DNA from: Robertkochia sediminum
GTDB lineage: Bacteria; Bacteroidota; Bacteroidia; Flavobacteriales; Flavobacteriaceae
Direction of reading: 5' to 3'
DNA: 64,000 nucleotides
Assembly (NCBI RefSeq): GCF_016786255.1
Contig: NZ_JADMKT010000064.1
Location: 145,911-209,910, forward strand
The translations under genes were made by a program, and so were the position numbers. This document shows, piece after piece, positions 7,594-15,915 of the stretch; within the stretch, counting starts at the first letter, position 1, and every line of letters begins with the position of its first letter. The notes below the pieces were generated by a model that was not told where the DNA came from, made no database searches, and saw only the letters and a list, made by a program, of their open reading frames with translations.

Positions 7594-8727
7594 ATACGAC
7601 ATGGTAAGCGCGGCTATGACCGCCCCCACCAGCAATGCGATAAAACTCAAACGCAGGGAAGCGTATTGTGCCAAAAATCCTAAAAACACAGGCCCCATTA
7701 AGAATCCGAGAAATCCACTTCCGGCGATAAAAGAAATCCCTTGAGAAGCTGCCACCCCCTTAACTTTTCCTCCCAGGCGAAACAGCTCAGGAACGATCAC
7801 CGAAAATCCGATACCTACAAGTCCGAACCCTCCAATAGCCAACAGGGTAGATCCGCTCAGGATAAGCAAATACCCCCCAATACCAATGAGAAGGCCATAA
7901 ATGATTATCGCAAAAGAGCCAAAGCGGTTACTCACCTCATCACCAAAGAACCTGCCCAGGGTCATACAGGCCGAAAAAACAGTATACCCCATACCTATGA
8001 GCAATGCCGTTTGTGCCAGGGTTACCTTTTCGAGATACAAGCCGCTCCAATCGACCATTGCACCTTCACTGGCCATAATGATAAAAGCCACTAATCCGAG
8101 TGCGAAGAGCGGTTTAAAGTGTTTAAAGCTAAAGTGACCATCAGACTTCACGGGTGACCGCTCAGCAATGTAGTTGCGCGAGAGCAATACGTTCACAACA
8201 AGCACCAGGGAAGCGACCACCAACATATACATCAATGGGGTTGGGAACAGAGGCGATAAGATACTTCCTACTCCCGCTCCGATAACACCTCCAAGACTAA
8301 AAAATCCGTGCGCTGCAGACATGATCTGTACCTGCTTCTTAGCTTCCAGTTCAGACACCAGGGTATTCATGGCAATATCGGTAAATCCCGAAGCCAGCCC
8401 CACTCCGAACAAAGCTGCCGACAAACCGATATGGCTTGTGGCCAGAAACGGAAAAACAAAGGCGACACAAAACAGGGAGATCCCCACGATGGTGGATCTT
8501 CCAAGACCTAAACGGCCCACGAGGTAAGGAGATACAGGAAGACCTAATAAGGTCCCGAAAGCCAGAAAGAACAGGGAAATTCCTAATTGTCCTTCATTGA
8601 TCGCCAGTTTCTGAGCGATCTCCGGAATATAAATAGCCCATGTACCAATAAGGATATTGATAGAAGCAAACACCCATGCAACGCCAAAGTACAAGGGTTT
8701 GGTCAGGATTAATTTCAGTGATCTCAT
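7573..8727 (-). CDS. MFS transporter (YbjJ/FucP-like)
   Basis: A 384-residue inner-membrane protein with about 12 hydrophobic segments and the major facilitator layout of two six-helix halves. Motif-A-like residues LVGRLGLGRS follow TM2, and AHGFFSLGGVIGAG resembles the YbjJ/fucose-permease-like branch. The frame extends to a TTG at 8745, but that codon lies inside a TATTTTTG promoter, so I take the ATG at 8727 (MRSLKLILTKPLYFG). It is divergent from an AraC-family regulator 97 bp away, which probably controls it. Substrate unknown; sugar or drug are both possible. Confidence 0.87.
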   Translation of the reverse strand: MRSLKLILTKPLYFGVAWVFASINILIGTWAIYIPEIAQKLAINEGQLGISLFFLAFGTLLGLPVSPYLVGRLGLGRSTIVGISLFCVAFVFPFLATSHIGLSAALFGVGLASGFTDIAMNTLVSELEAKKQVQIMSAAHGFFSLGGVIGAGVGSILSPLFPTPLMYMLVVASLVLVVNVLLSRNYIAERSPVKSDGHFSFKHFKPLFALGLVAFIIMASEGAMVDWSGLYLEKVTLAQTALLIGMGYTVFSACMTLGRFFGDEVSNRFGSFAIIIYGLLIGIGGYLLILSGSTLLAIGGFGLVGIGFSVIVPELFRLGGKVKGVAASQGISFIAGSGFLGFLMGPVFLGFLAQYASLRLSFIALLVGAVIAALTMSYKKIKGS

Positions 8728-8742
8728 AGACTTAAAAAAGTG

Positions 8743-8750
8743 CAAAAATA
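8743..8750 (-). promoter_or_regulatory. -7 element for the MFS gene
   Basis: TATTTTTG on the minus strand, 16 nt before the MFS ATG. It rules out the upstream TTG at 8745 as a start codon. Confidence 0.6.
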
Positions 8751-8760
8751 AAACTATTCA

Positions 8761-8792
8761 TTGTGTAACTCACTGTGTTTCCATTATTTTTG
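8761..8792 (+). promoter_or_regulatory. promoter of the AraC-family gene
   Basis: TTG at 8761-8763 and TATTTTTG at 8785-8792 with a 21-nt spacer, a full Bacteroidota-type promoter. It is divergent from the MFS promoter; the two -7 elements are 34 bp apart, so one regulator site could serve both. Confidence 0.65.
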
Positions 8793-8824
8793 ATGATCAC
8801 ACCACAAGAAATCCCCGGCTACGC

Positions 8825-9691
8825 ATGCGGTTAATGCAATTTGAAAACACCTTCGAGAGAGATCCCTTTTTTCACATTACCTTGGTTAACCGGGAAGCAG
8901 ATGGCGAACCACCCAAGACCTATGCACCTCACAGCCATGATTACTACGTGATCATGGTTACCCGAAACGGCACCGGCATGCACCTTATCGATTTCCGGGA
9001 ATACGAGATCACTCCGGGTAGTGTATTCTTTTTAAGCCCGAACCAAGTACACCGGGTCATCGAAGAAAAGGGATTGAGTGGATACACCATCGCCTTTAAC
9101 GATGAGTTCTTACTGCACTCCAATATCAGCAGGCATTTCCTGGAACACATCAACCTCTTCAGGCCTTATGGAGAGAGTCCTCCCCTGCTCCCTGACCCCG
9201 ACACCATGACCTTACTGGAGCAGTACTGCCGTGATATGGAGACCTGCTTTAACGAAGAGCAGGCTTTCAGGTACGAGGCATTGGGGGCACACCTACGTCT
9301 GTTTCTTATTAGTTGCAATACCGTTTGCAACCTGAATTCGACCGATATCAACCAAACGCTTGACAGCGCTATGACCACCATAAGCGCATTCAAGGACCTG
9401 GTCGAAAAAAAGATCAACACCTGGCATAAGGCATCCCAATATGCCGAAGCCCTGCACATTAGCACCAATTACCTCAACAAGCTCAACCGGGAGTACCTGC
9501 ATACCTCCACCAAGGAATACCTGCAGAACCGACTGGTACTGGAAACCAAGCGCAAGCTGCTTACCTCCGGTGCATCGGCCAAGGAGATCGCTTACGACCT
9601 GGGCTTTCAAGACCCTTCACACCTCAGCAAAATGTTCAGAAATTGTACGGGAACCTCTATCTCCGACTTCCGCCAGGGCATCAGGAGTTAG
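8825..9691 (+). CDS. AraC-family transcriptional regulator with cupin sensor
   Basis: A 288-residue regulator. The N-terminal cupin-like sensor has HSHDYYVIMVTRNGTG and FFLSPNQVHR. The C-terminal 100 residues form the two AraC helix-turn-helix motifs: HKASQYAEALHISTNYLNKL, then ASAKEIAYDLGFQDPSHLSK and MFRNCTGTSISDFRQ. The frame is open from 8657, but the promoter at 8761-8792 and sequence quality place the start at the ATG at 8825 (MRLMQFENTF); the ATG at 8834 is also possible. It most likely responds to a small molecule and regulates the divergent MFS gene; that target is inferred from the arrangement only. Confidence 0.9.
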   Translation: MRLMQFENTFERDPFFHITLVNREADGEPPKTYAPHSHDYYVIMVTRNGTGMHLIDFREYEITPGSVFFLSPNQVHRVIEEKGLSGYTIAFNDEFLLHSNISRHFLEHINLFRPYGESPPLLPDPDTMTLLEQYCRDMETCFNEEQAFRYEALGAHLRLFLISCNTVCNLNSTDINQTLDSAMTTISAFKDLVEKKINTWHKASQYAEALHISTNYLNKLNREYLHTSTKEYLQNRLVLETKRKLLTSGASAKEIAYDLGFQDPSHLSKMFRNCTGTSISDFRQGIRS

Positions 9692-9767
9692 ATCTACACC
9701 AATATTCCGCTTTTTTACATGGACTCAGGTTTGGTTATTCCTGATCTTTGTTAAAAAATAAGATCCT

Positions 9768-10496
9768 ATGAAAACACTACTTCATAAAGCAGATACCCGC
9801 GGTCATGCAGATCACGGATGGTTAAAGAGTTATCACACCTTTAGTTTCGCCAATTACTACAACCCTGAGCGCATGCATTTTGGTGTACTACGCGTACTCA
9901 ACGACGACAGTGTAGCCCCGGGCATGGGATTTGGAAAGCATCCTCATGACAATATGGAGATCATTTCCATCCCGCTCTACGGTGACCTGGAGCACCAGGA
10001 CAGTATGGGAAACAAAACGGTGATCAAAGAAGGTGACATACAGTCCATGACTGCCGGAACCGGAGTTTTTCACAGCGAATACAACAAGAACAAAGACAAA
10101 GAAGTGAAATTTCTCCAGATATGGATACTCCCTAAAAAGAGAAACGTCACCCCTTCTTACGATCAGATCACCTTATCGTTAGAAGACCGTCACAATACCC
10201 TGCAACAGATCGTATCTCCCGATAAGGACGACAGTGGGGTGACCATTAACCAGGACGCCTGGTTTCACCTCTCGAATCTCGATAGCGGAAAAAGCCTGGA
10301 CTACACCCTGAAAGGGGAGAATACAGGAGTATACGCCTTCGTTCTTAAAGGAGACGTATCGATCAATGGGGTAGCGCTCTCCACCCGCGACGGATTGGGG
10401 ATCAGTGAAACCGACAGCCTCAAAATTGAAGCAGGTACCGATGCCGAGTTTTTGCTTATGGAGGTGCCCATGCAGCTTCCTTCTATTAATGGATGA
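9768..10496 (+). CDS. pirin family protein (YhhW-like bicupin)
   Basis: A 242-residue bicupin. The N-terminal cupin has the pirin metal-site pattern GKHPHDNMEIISIPLYGDLEH and GTGVFHSEYN, consistent with a 3-His/1-Glu mononuclear metal. The best-studied bacterial relative, E. coli YhhW, has quercetin 2,3-dioxygenase activity, but most pirins have no assigned substrate. The start MKTLLHKADTRGHADHGWLKSYHTFSF is the family's usual N terminus. It stands alone between the AraC gene and a strong terminator shared with kynU. Confidence 0.9.
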   Translation: MKTLLHKADTRGHADHGWLKSYHTFSFANYYNPERMHFGVLRVLNDDSVAPGMGFGKHPHDNMEIISIPLYGDLEHQDSMGNKTVIKEGDIQSMTAGTGVFHSEYNKNKDKEVKFLQIWILPKKRNVTPSYDQITLSLEDRHNTLQQIVSPDKDDSGVTINQDAWFHLSNLDSGKSLDYTLKGENTGVYAFVLKGDVSINGVALSTRDGLGISETDSLKIEAGTDAEFLLMEVPMQLPSING

Positions 10497-10502
10497 TTAT
10501 AA

Positions 10503-10534
10503 AAAACGCCCGGCACAAGCCGGGCGTTTTTTTT
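10503..10534. terminator. bidirectional terminator between pirin and kynU
   Basis: AAAACGCCCGGC and GCCGGGCGTTTT pair across an ACAA loop, with T-runs on both strands. It serves the convergent pirin and kynureninase genes. Confidence 0.92.
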
Positions 10535-11801
10535 ATTTCTTAAGGATCCCTTCTTTCAGGATCTGGCCGAAGCGATACATATCTTCGAACGAATTGTAGA
10601 ATGGCACCGGTGCCAGTCGTATCACATTAGGCTCCCTCCAGTCGGGAAGCACTCCCTTGCTCATTAAAAAATCAAACAACGACCGTCCTTGTCCGTGCAG
10701 GAACACCGAAAGCTGGCATCCGCGTTCTTCCGGAGTAATGATCTCAAAACTTCCCTGGACCTCAGTCTCGACCGTTTTAAGGATGAACTCCAGGTAAGCA
10801 GTGAGCTTCTGGCTCTTAGCTCTGAGGGCATCCATCCCAACTTCCTCGAACATGGTAAGAGAAGCAAGATATGGAGCCATAGCCATAACAGGAGCATTAC
10901 TCAACTGCCAGGCCTCTGCATTGGCCATAGGTTCAAACTCGGGCTTCATCAAGAAGCGGGTTTCTTTTTTAGTTCCCCACCATCCCTCGAAACGCGGAAT
11001 ATCTTTACGATCCAGGTAGCGCTGATTGATAAAGACTCCCGAAAGGTTTCCGGGACCACTGTTCATATATTTATAGCTGCACCACGCAGCAAAATCAACA
11101 TCCCAATCGTGTAATTTCAGCTCCACATTACCGGCAGCATGTGCCAGGTCCCAACCGATCATTACACCACAGGCTTTGGCCTTAGCCGTAATGGCCTCCA
11201 TATCTAGCACCTGACCGTTGTAGTAATTAACGCCTCCAAGCAAAACAAGAGCGAGCTCATCTTTATGTTCCTCGATAGCATCTAAAAAATCCTCGGTATG
11301 CCAATGGTGCTCACCGGGGCGTTTTTGAACTTCTACCAGGGCAGTTTCCGGGTCATACCCATGAAACCTCGCCTGACTTTTTAACATATACTGATCAGAC
11401 GGAAAGGCCTTCTCCTCGCACAAGATCTTATAGCGCCCTTTTTCCGGACGGTAGAAAGACACCATGAGCAAGTGCAGGTTCACGGTGAGGGTATTCATAA
11501 CGGTTACCTCTTCTTCCCGAGCCCCTACGATCTTTGCCAGGGGAGCCGCCAGCCTTTCATGGTAATCCCACCAGGGTTTGTCGGCCTCAAAATGCCCCTC
11601 TACACCAAGGTTGGCCCAATCGGCCATGATCTCATTGACATAGGCACTGCTTCGTTTGGGCTGCAAGCCCAGGGAGTTCCCCGTAAAATAGATCACCGGA
11701 TGCCCCTCGTGTTGCGGAAAAATAAATTCCGAACGGTACGAGGCCAGAGGATCAGAAGCATCCATCTTCTTAGCAAAATCCAACGTATTCTCGAATGTCA
11801 T
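10533..11801 (-). CDS. kynU: kynureninase
   Basis: PLP-dependent hydrolase that cleaves 3-hydroxykynurenine (or kynurenine) to 3-hydroxyanthranilate (or anthranilate) plus alanine. The 422-residue length is usual for the family. Visible motifs are YFTGNSLGLQP near the N terminus, IGWDLAHAAGN (PLP-binding Asp) and the Schiff-base Lys in WCSYKYMNSGPG. The frame continues to 12032, but that part overlaps the divergent methyltransferase promoter region; the ATG at 11801 (MTFENTLDFAKKMDASDPL) fits family N termini. It is the functional partner of kmo at 220-1566, though not adjacent to it. Confidence 0.94.
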   Translation of the reverse strand: MTFENTLDFAKKMDASDPLASYRSEFIFPQHEGHPVIYFTGNSLGLQPKRSSAYVNEIMADWANLGVEGHFEADKPWWDYHERLAAPLAKIVGAREEEVTVMNTLTVNLHLLMVSFYRPEKGRYKILCEEKAFPSDQYMLKSQARFHGYDPETALVEVQKRPGEHHWHTEDFLDAIEEHKDELALVLLGGVNYYNGQVLDMEAITAKAKACGVMIGWDLAHAAGNVELKLHDWDVDFAAWCSYKYMNSGPGNLSGVFINQRYLDRKDIPRFEGWWGTKKETRFLMKPEFEPMANAEAWQLSNAPVMAMAPYLASLTMFEEVGMDALRAKSQKLTAYLEFILKTVETEVQGSFEIITPEERGCQLSVFLHGQGRSLFDFLMSKGVLPDWREPNVIRLAPVPFYNSFEDMYRFGQILKEGILKK

Positions 11802-11911
11802 GCGTTTATTTTGTTTTGGGCTAAAAATACAAAGAAGAATAGGTTTGGGTCGAAAAATGGCAAAAACTATATCCTTTTGTTTCCTGGTTATGACATCTGT
11901 GTTCCAGGTAG

Positions 11912-11919
11912 TACCTTTG
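11912..11919 (+). promoter_or_regulatory. -7 element for the O-methyltransferase gene
   Basis: TACCTTTG, a full TAnnTTTG match 16 nt before the ATG at 11935. It supports that start over the longer open frame from 11800. Confidence 0.5.
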
Positions 11920-11934
11920 CAAAAATTTCTGGAT

Positions 11935-12576
11935 ATGCATTTTTTACCCGAGGAACTGGAAGTATATGTCGAAAAGCATTCACAACAGGAACCTGCTATC
12001 TTAAAAAAGCTGAGCCGGGAGACGCATCTCAAGGTGCTTCAACCCCGAATGATCAGCGGTCATTTTCAAGGCAGAGTACTCAGCATGTTGTCAAAGATCA
12101 TTGCCCCTGAGCAGGTATTGGAGATCGGCACCTATACGGGTTATTCGGCCATATGCCTGGCCGAAGGACTAGCCAGCGGTGGAAAGGTGCATACCATCGA
12201 CGTAAACGAGGAGCTTCACGACTTTCAAAGAAAGTACTTCGATCTGAGTGGCTGGGGCGAACAGATCGTTCAATATACCGGGAACGCCCTGGACATCATC
12301 CCCGACATGCCTCAGAAATTCGATCTGGTCTTTATAGATGCCGATAAGGTAAACTACCCCGCATACTTCGACCTGATCATCGAAAAGATGAATCCCGGAG
12401 GCGTGATCCTAACAGACAATGTATTGTGGAGCGGTAAGGTTTTGGAAGAAGTGAAGCCCAACGACAAGCAAACCAACGCCCTGCTGGAGTACAACAAGCT
12501 ACTTAATGAAGATCCAAGGGTAGAAACCGTATTATTGCCTATACGCGACGGACTCACCGTTACGCGGGTACGCTAA
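11935..12576 (+). CDS. class I SAM-dependent O-methyltransferase (COMT-like)
   Basis: A 213-residue protein of the caffeoyl-CoA/catechol O-methyltransferase family, which transfers methyl from SAM to a catechol-type hydroxyl using a divalent metal. The SAM site is EIGTYTGYSAICLAEGL (about 59-75). The metal ligands are in FIDADKVNYPAYF and ILTDNVLWSGKV, both well conserved. The open frame begins at 11800, but the sequence before MHFLPEELEVYVEKHS is not family-like and covers the promoter. Divergent from kynU. 3-Hydroxyanthranilate is a catechol-like compound made by the neighbouring pathway, but a link is only speculation. Confidence 0.9.
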   Translation: MHFLPEELEVYVEKHSQQEPAILKKLSRETHLKVLQPRMISGHFQGRVLSMLSKIIAPEQVLEIGTYTGYSAICLAEGLASGGKVHTIDVNEELHDFQRKYFDLSGWGEQIVQYTGNALDIIPDMPQKFDLVFIDADKVNYPAYFDLIIEKMNPGGVILTDNVLWSGKVLEEVKPNDKQTNALLEYNKLLNEDPRVETVLLPIRDGLTVTRVR

Positions 12577-12594
12577 CGCCATACACAAAAGCAT

Positions 12595-13155
12595 TCACCT
12601 TCCGGTAGCTGCTCTCCAGGAATTATGCGCCCGGTACCCAAGGGTTCCAAGTAATATCCCCACCAGCATTCCGGCAAGGATGTCTGAGGGGTAATGTACG
12701 CCCACATATATCCGGCTGAAACTAAACGCCAAAGGCCACAGAAAGAACAAGAATGCCCAGGGATATTTGCGCTGCACCAGGAACACCACAATGGTGGTAA
12801 GTGCGAATGAGCTGGCGGCATGCCCCGAAAAAAAGCTAAAGGTATCAGATTGGGTAAGTACGCGAAGTAATTTGGAAAATTCTTCATCGCCACTGGGCCG
12901 TATACGGGCCACCAGAGTTTTAACTACAACGGTAAGTAATAAGGTAAAAAGCAAGGTGCTTACGGCAGTAACCTGTCCCATCCAGGGTTTATTACCCCAC
13001 CAAGCTTTATAGATCAGGAACAGGAACAAAAAAAACAAAGGGGTCCAGAAAATGGGTTGGGTAATGGTGCTCCAGAAAAGATCGTATTCTTCAATTCCCA
13101 GATTATTGAGGTATACGAGCAGCTGCCTGTCGTATTCCAGCAATTGCTCGAACAT
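12595..13155 (-). CDS. PAP2-family membrane phosphatase
   Basis: A 186-residue inner-membrane protein of the phosphatidic acid phosphatase type 2 family (undecaprenyl-diphosphate or lipid phosphatase-like). All three catalytic motifs are present: KTLVARIRP, SGHAAS and SRIYVGVHYPSD. There are about five to six transmembrane segments. The start overlaps the tatA stop by one base (TGATG), indicating translational coupling. A likely role is recycling of C55-PP or hydrolysis of another lipid phosphate in the envelope; substrate not determinable. Confidence 0.9.
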   Translation of the reverse strand: MFEQLLEYDRQLLVYLNNLGIEEYDLFWSTITQPIFWTPLFFLFLFLIYKAWWGNKPWMGQVTAVSTLLFTLLLTVVVKTLVARIRPSGDEEFSKLLRVLTQSDTFSFFSGHAASSFALTTIVVFLVQRKYPWAFLFFLWPLAFSFSRIYVGVHYPSDILAGMLVGILLGTLGYRAHNSWRAATGR

Positions 13156-13427
13156 CAGAGTTTGCGTTTAACCGAGCCGGTGAATTTTTCAAGATCGTCT
13201 TTCACCCCTTCTACAGATTCCTTGATCTCTTTGGTAAAATCGGTATCTATGCCTTGGCTTTCGGCACTGCGCTGGATCTCTCTCTTTACATCTTCTGTCG
13301 CGTCTTTCAACTGTCGCATCCCCTTCCCGAGTCCGCGAGCGATCTCAGGTAATTTATCGGCACCAAAAACCATGATCACGATAAACAGGATAAATACGAT
13401 CTCACCTCCGCTGATAAATAAAAACAT
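13155..13427 (-). CDS. tatA: Sec-independent translocase TatA/TatE family protein
   Basis: A 90-residue protein with the TatA layout: one N-terminal transmembrane helix (residues about 6-22, EIVFILFIVIMVFGA), the FGADKLPEIARGLGKGMRQLK hinge and amphipathic helix, and a charged C-terminal tail. It would oligomerise as the pore component of twin-arginine export; tatC is not in this window. The frame extends upstream, but the ATG at 13427 starts just before the helix and follows a good promoter. It is the first gene of a two-gene unit with the PAP2 phosphatase. Confidence 0.92.
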   Translation of the reverse strand: MFLFISGGEIVFILFIVIMVFGADKLPEIARGLGKGMRQLKDATEDVKREIQRSAESQGIDTDFTKEIKESVEGVKDDLEKFTGSVKRKL

Positions 13428-13446
13428 AGCTACTTCGATTATATGA

Positions 13447-13466
13447 AGCTGCCGGCAGGAGCCGGC
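13447..13466 (-). promoter_or_regulatory. leader hairpin of the tatA transcript
   Basis: CTGCCGGC and GCCGGCAG pair around a 4-nt loop. The hairpin lies between the promoter (13482-13515) and the tatA ATG and lacks a T-run, so it is a 5' UTR structure rather than an obvious terminator. Confidence 0.5.
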
Positions 13467-13481
13467 AGCCATTTGAGTCTA

Positions 13482-13515
13482 CAAATATAAGGAAGAAATA
13501 TTTTGCTTCCTGCAA
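13482..13515 (-). promoter_or_regulatory. tatA promoter
   Basis: On the minus strand TTG (13515-13513) and TATATTTG (13489-13482) are 23 nt apart. The -33 box overlaps the last codons of the thioredoxin-like gene, so tatA can be transcribed separately from it. Confidence 0.6.
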
Positions 13516-14139
13516 TTACCACGCATAGGCGTGCTTATAATCTTCACCTTTAAGAATGCTTAACATATCCTCTTCAAGAGACTCGATAGGATATTCTACG
13601 ATCCTGTTGAGCTCTTTACCCTCCTTCATAAATATGATGGTAGGTACATTGGTTACATCCAGACCTTCCTCCAGGTTGTCCGGAGTGGTCTTTTCGGTAT
13701 CCATGGTGATAAGGGTCACCTTATCTGCCGGAAATTCCAACGCGTCTAAAAGTTTGAAGAAGGCCGGTACTTCACGCTTACTATCACCGCACCAGGTCCC
13801 CATGAACATTTTGATCTCGAGGTCTTGTGTGAGTGGCTTGAGCTTTTGGACCATCGCGACATCCGGACGATACTCCTCGTAATTCACATCAAACCAGCTA
13901 TTGAACGGTGGTTGCTGAAGGGCTTCGCGATCCTGAAGTCCGAGGAGTAACTTATCCTGCGCTTCAGCGTGATCTGCCGCAGATTCGGCTTCTTCCGCCA
14001 TAGCCGATGCCCCGGCCATAGCCGCTTCATCAGCAACGGCAGCCTCTGCAGCTACCTCAGCCTGTTTTCCTTCTTTATTGTTTTGGCCTGCGCACGAAAG
14101 CATGATGGCAGCAAGCACTACATAAGCAATTTTATACAT
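13516..14139 (-). CDS. thioredoxin-fold lipoprotein with a CGDS active site
   Basis: A 207-residue envelope lipoprotein: signal MYKIAYVVLAAIMLSC with the lipid Cys at residue 16, an Ala/Glu-rich linker (about residues 25-60), then a thioredoxin-like domain. The redox motif reads TWCGDSKREVP, so the second Cys of the usual CxxC is Ser. The cis-Pro appears in DVTNVPTIIF. A monothiol site suits a peroxidase, reductase partner or redox sensor better than a disulfide oxidase. It lies just downstream of gpmI (20 bp), so it may be read through from it. Family fold is clear; role unknown. Confidence 0.85.
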   Translation of the reverse strand: MYKIAYVVLAAIMLSCAGQNNKEGKQAEVAAEAAVADEAAMAGASAMAEEAESAADHAEAQDKLLLGLQDREALQQPPFNSWFDVNYEEYRPDVAMVQKLKPLTQDLEIKMFMGTWCGDSKREVPAFFKLLDALEFPADKVTLITMDTEKTTPDNLEEGLDVTNVPTIIFMKEGKELNRIVEYPIESLEEDMLSILKGEDYKHAYAW

Positions 14140-14159
14140 GGTATGGTTTTAATTGGTTT

Positions 14160-15683
14160 TTATACTAGAGCATCCTGGGTCATGGCCTCAGGTTTTGCTA
14201 CCCCCATAAGCTTCAGTACGGTTGGAGCAATATCCCCAAGGATCCCTGATGCCACTTTTTTAACGTCATTATCTACAAGAATGATCGGCACCAGGTTGGT
14301 GGTATGCGCCGTGTTTGGCGAACCGTCCGGATTGATCATGGTATCGCAGTTTCCGTGATCTGCGATCACGATGGTGGCATATCCGCTCTCAAGGGCAGCC
14401 GAGATCACCTCTTTCGCACAGGCATCAACGGTTTCACAAGCCTTGACGGCAGCTTCCATTACTCCGGTATGTCCAACCATATCCGGATTGGCGAAATTAA
14501 GACAAATAAAATCGGCCGAATCGTCTTTTTTGATCTCCGGAATGATCTGATCGCGAATGTCAAAGGCACTCATTTCCGGCTGAAGATCATAGGTAGCCAC
14601 TTTTGGCGACGGACAAAGAATGCGCTGTTCTCCTTCAAAAGGTTCCTCGCGCCCTCCGTTAAAGAAGAAGGTTACGTGCGGATACTTCTCCGTTTCTGCG
14701 ATCCTGATCTGTGTTTTACCGGCCGCGGCGAGCGTAGCACCAAGGGTGTCGGAGATATTTTCCTTATCGTAAACCACATGAACGTTCTTGAAGGTATCGT
14801 CGTAATTGGTCATGGTCACGTAATACAGATCGAGCTTATGCATATTTTGCTCGTGGTAATCCTGCTGGGTAAGTGCCATGGAGATCTGACGACCACGGTC
14901 TGTACGGAAGTTAAAATTGATCACCACATCGCCCGCTGCGATCGTAGCCACCGGTTCCTTATTGTCATCTACCACAACGATCGGCTCAACAAATTCATCG
15001 GTAACCCCGTTATCGTAGCTGTCCTGCATCGCTTTTACCGGATCTGTGTATGCTGCACCTTCTCCGTGTACCATAAGGTCGTAAGCCTTTTTAACACGCT
15101 CCCATCGCTTATCGCGGTCCATGGCAAAATAACGCCCTATAACCGATGCCAGCTGGCAATGGGTCTTTTTACCGTGTAAGATCACATCGGCAATAAAATC
15201 CTTACCACTTTTCGGGTCAACATCCCGACCATCGGTAAAGGCGTGTATGTAAACCTGCTTATCAAGACCGGCACTATGAGCAGCATCCATAAGCCCCTTC
15301 AGGTGATCCACATGAGAGTGTACCCCTCCGTTACTCACAAGACCTATAAAATGAACGTTCTTATTGTTCTTTTTAGCGTGATCAAAGGCATCTCTGATCT
15401 CCTTTTCGTCTGCCAGGGTATTGTTCTTTACCGCAAGGTTGATCTTCGCAAGGTCCTGGTAAACGATACGGCCGGCACCAATATTCATATGCCCTACTTC
15501 ACTGTTTCCCATCTGACCTTCCGGAAGGCCTACATTAAGACCATCGGTACGCAGGGTAGCGTTCGGGTATTTGTCATAAAGACTATCAACAAAAGGAGTT
15601 TTGGCCTGTGCAATGGCCGATACGTTCTTATCGGGTGAGATCCCCCATCCGTCGAGGATCATCAATAATACTTTTTTATCCAT
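14160..15683 (-). CDS. gpmI: 2,3-bisphosphoglycerate-independent phosphoglycerate mutase
   Basis: Metal-dependent glycolytic enzyme interconverting 3- and 2-phosphoglycerate. The product has 507 residues, typical for GpmI. Visible motifs are the N-terminal metal site LLMILDGWGIS, the phospho-Ser region MGNSEVGHMNIGAGR, DGRDVDP, the substrate-binding NFRTDRGRQIS, and the C-terminal metal ligands NFANPDMVGHTG and IADHGNCDTM. Two ATGs are possible (15692 and 15683); the second gives MDKKVLLMILDGWG and is preferred. A clear -7 element lies upstream. It precedes the thioredoxin-like lipoprotein gene on the same strand. Confidence 0.95.
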   Translation of the reverse strand: MDKKVLLMILDGWGISPDKNVSAIAQAKTPFVDSLYDKYPNATLRTDGLNVGLPEGQMGNSEVGHMNIGAGRIVYQDLAKINLAVKNNTLADEKEIRDAFDHAKKNNKNVHFIGLVSNGGVHSHVDHLKGLMDAAHSAGLDKQVYIHAFTDGRDVDPKSGKDFIADVILHGKKTHCQLASVIGRYFAMDRDKRWERVKKAYDLMVHGEGAAYTDPVKAMQDSYDNGVTDEFVEPIVVVDDNKEPVATIAAGDVVINFNFRTDRGRQISMALTQQDYHEQNMHKLDLYYVTMTNYDDTFKNVHVVYDKENISDTLGATLAAAGKTQIRIAETEKYPHVTFFFNGGREEPFEGEQRILCPSPKVATYDLQPEMSAFDIRDQIIPEIKKDDSADFICLNFANPDMVGHTGVMEAAVKACETVDACAKEVISAALESGYATIVIADHGNCDTMINPDGSPNTAHTTNLVPIILVDNDVKKVASGILGDIAPTVLKLMGVAKPEAMTQDALV

Positions 15684-15705
15684 TTTCAACATTAATCTTA
15701 TCTCC

Positions 15706-15713
15706 CAAAGATA
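15706..15713 (-). promoter_or_regulatory. -7 element for gpmI
   Basis: TATCTTTG on the minus strand, a full TAnnTTTG match about 22 nt before the preferred ATG at 15683. Confidence 0.55.
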
Positions 15714-15915
15714 CTAACATATATGCTCTTCTGAAAGCTGAGAGCCCTTGGATTTAAGCCTCACGAAGGGTTTTTACGCAAACGTTTGACTTTCTTAAAG
15801 TATTGATAAAGAAGTGATTGATTTCGTTAAATCCAAGTTAATACCCTCCAAATACTGAAACATCACACTTTCTGAGGCGTCTATTAAATCGTATAACCAA
15901 TAACATTCATCAATC

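Noticed and set aside
8728..8745. TTG at 8745 as start of the MFS gene
   Set aside because: The TTG is the end of a perfect TATTTTTG promoter element on the same strand, so it cannot be in the message start; ATG 8727 is used.
14304..15179. 291-codon plus-strand open frame opposite gpmI
   Set aside because: Antisense shadow of a conserved glycolytic gene; no motifs.
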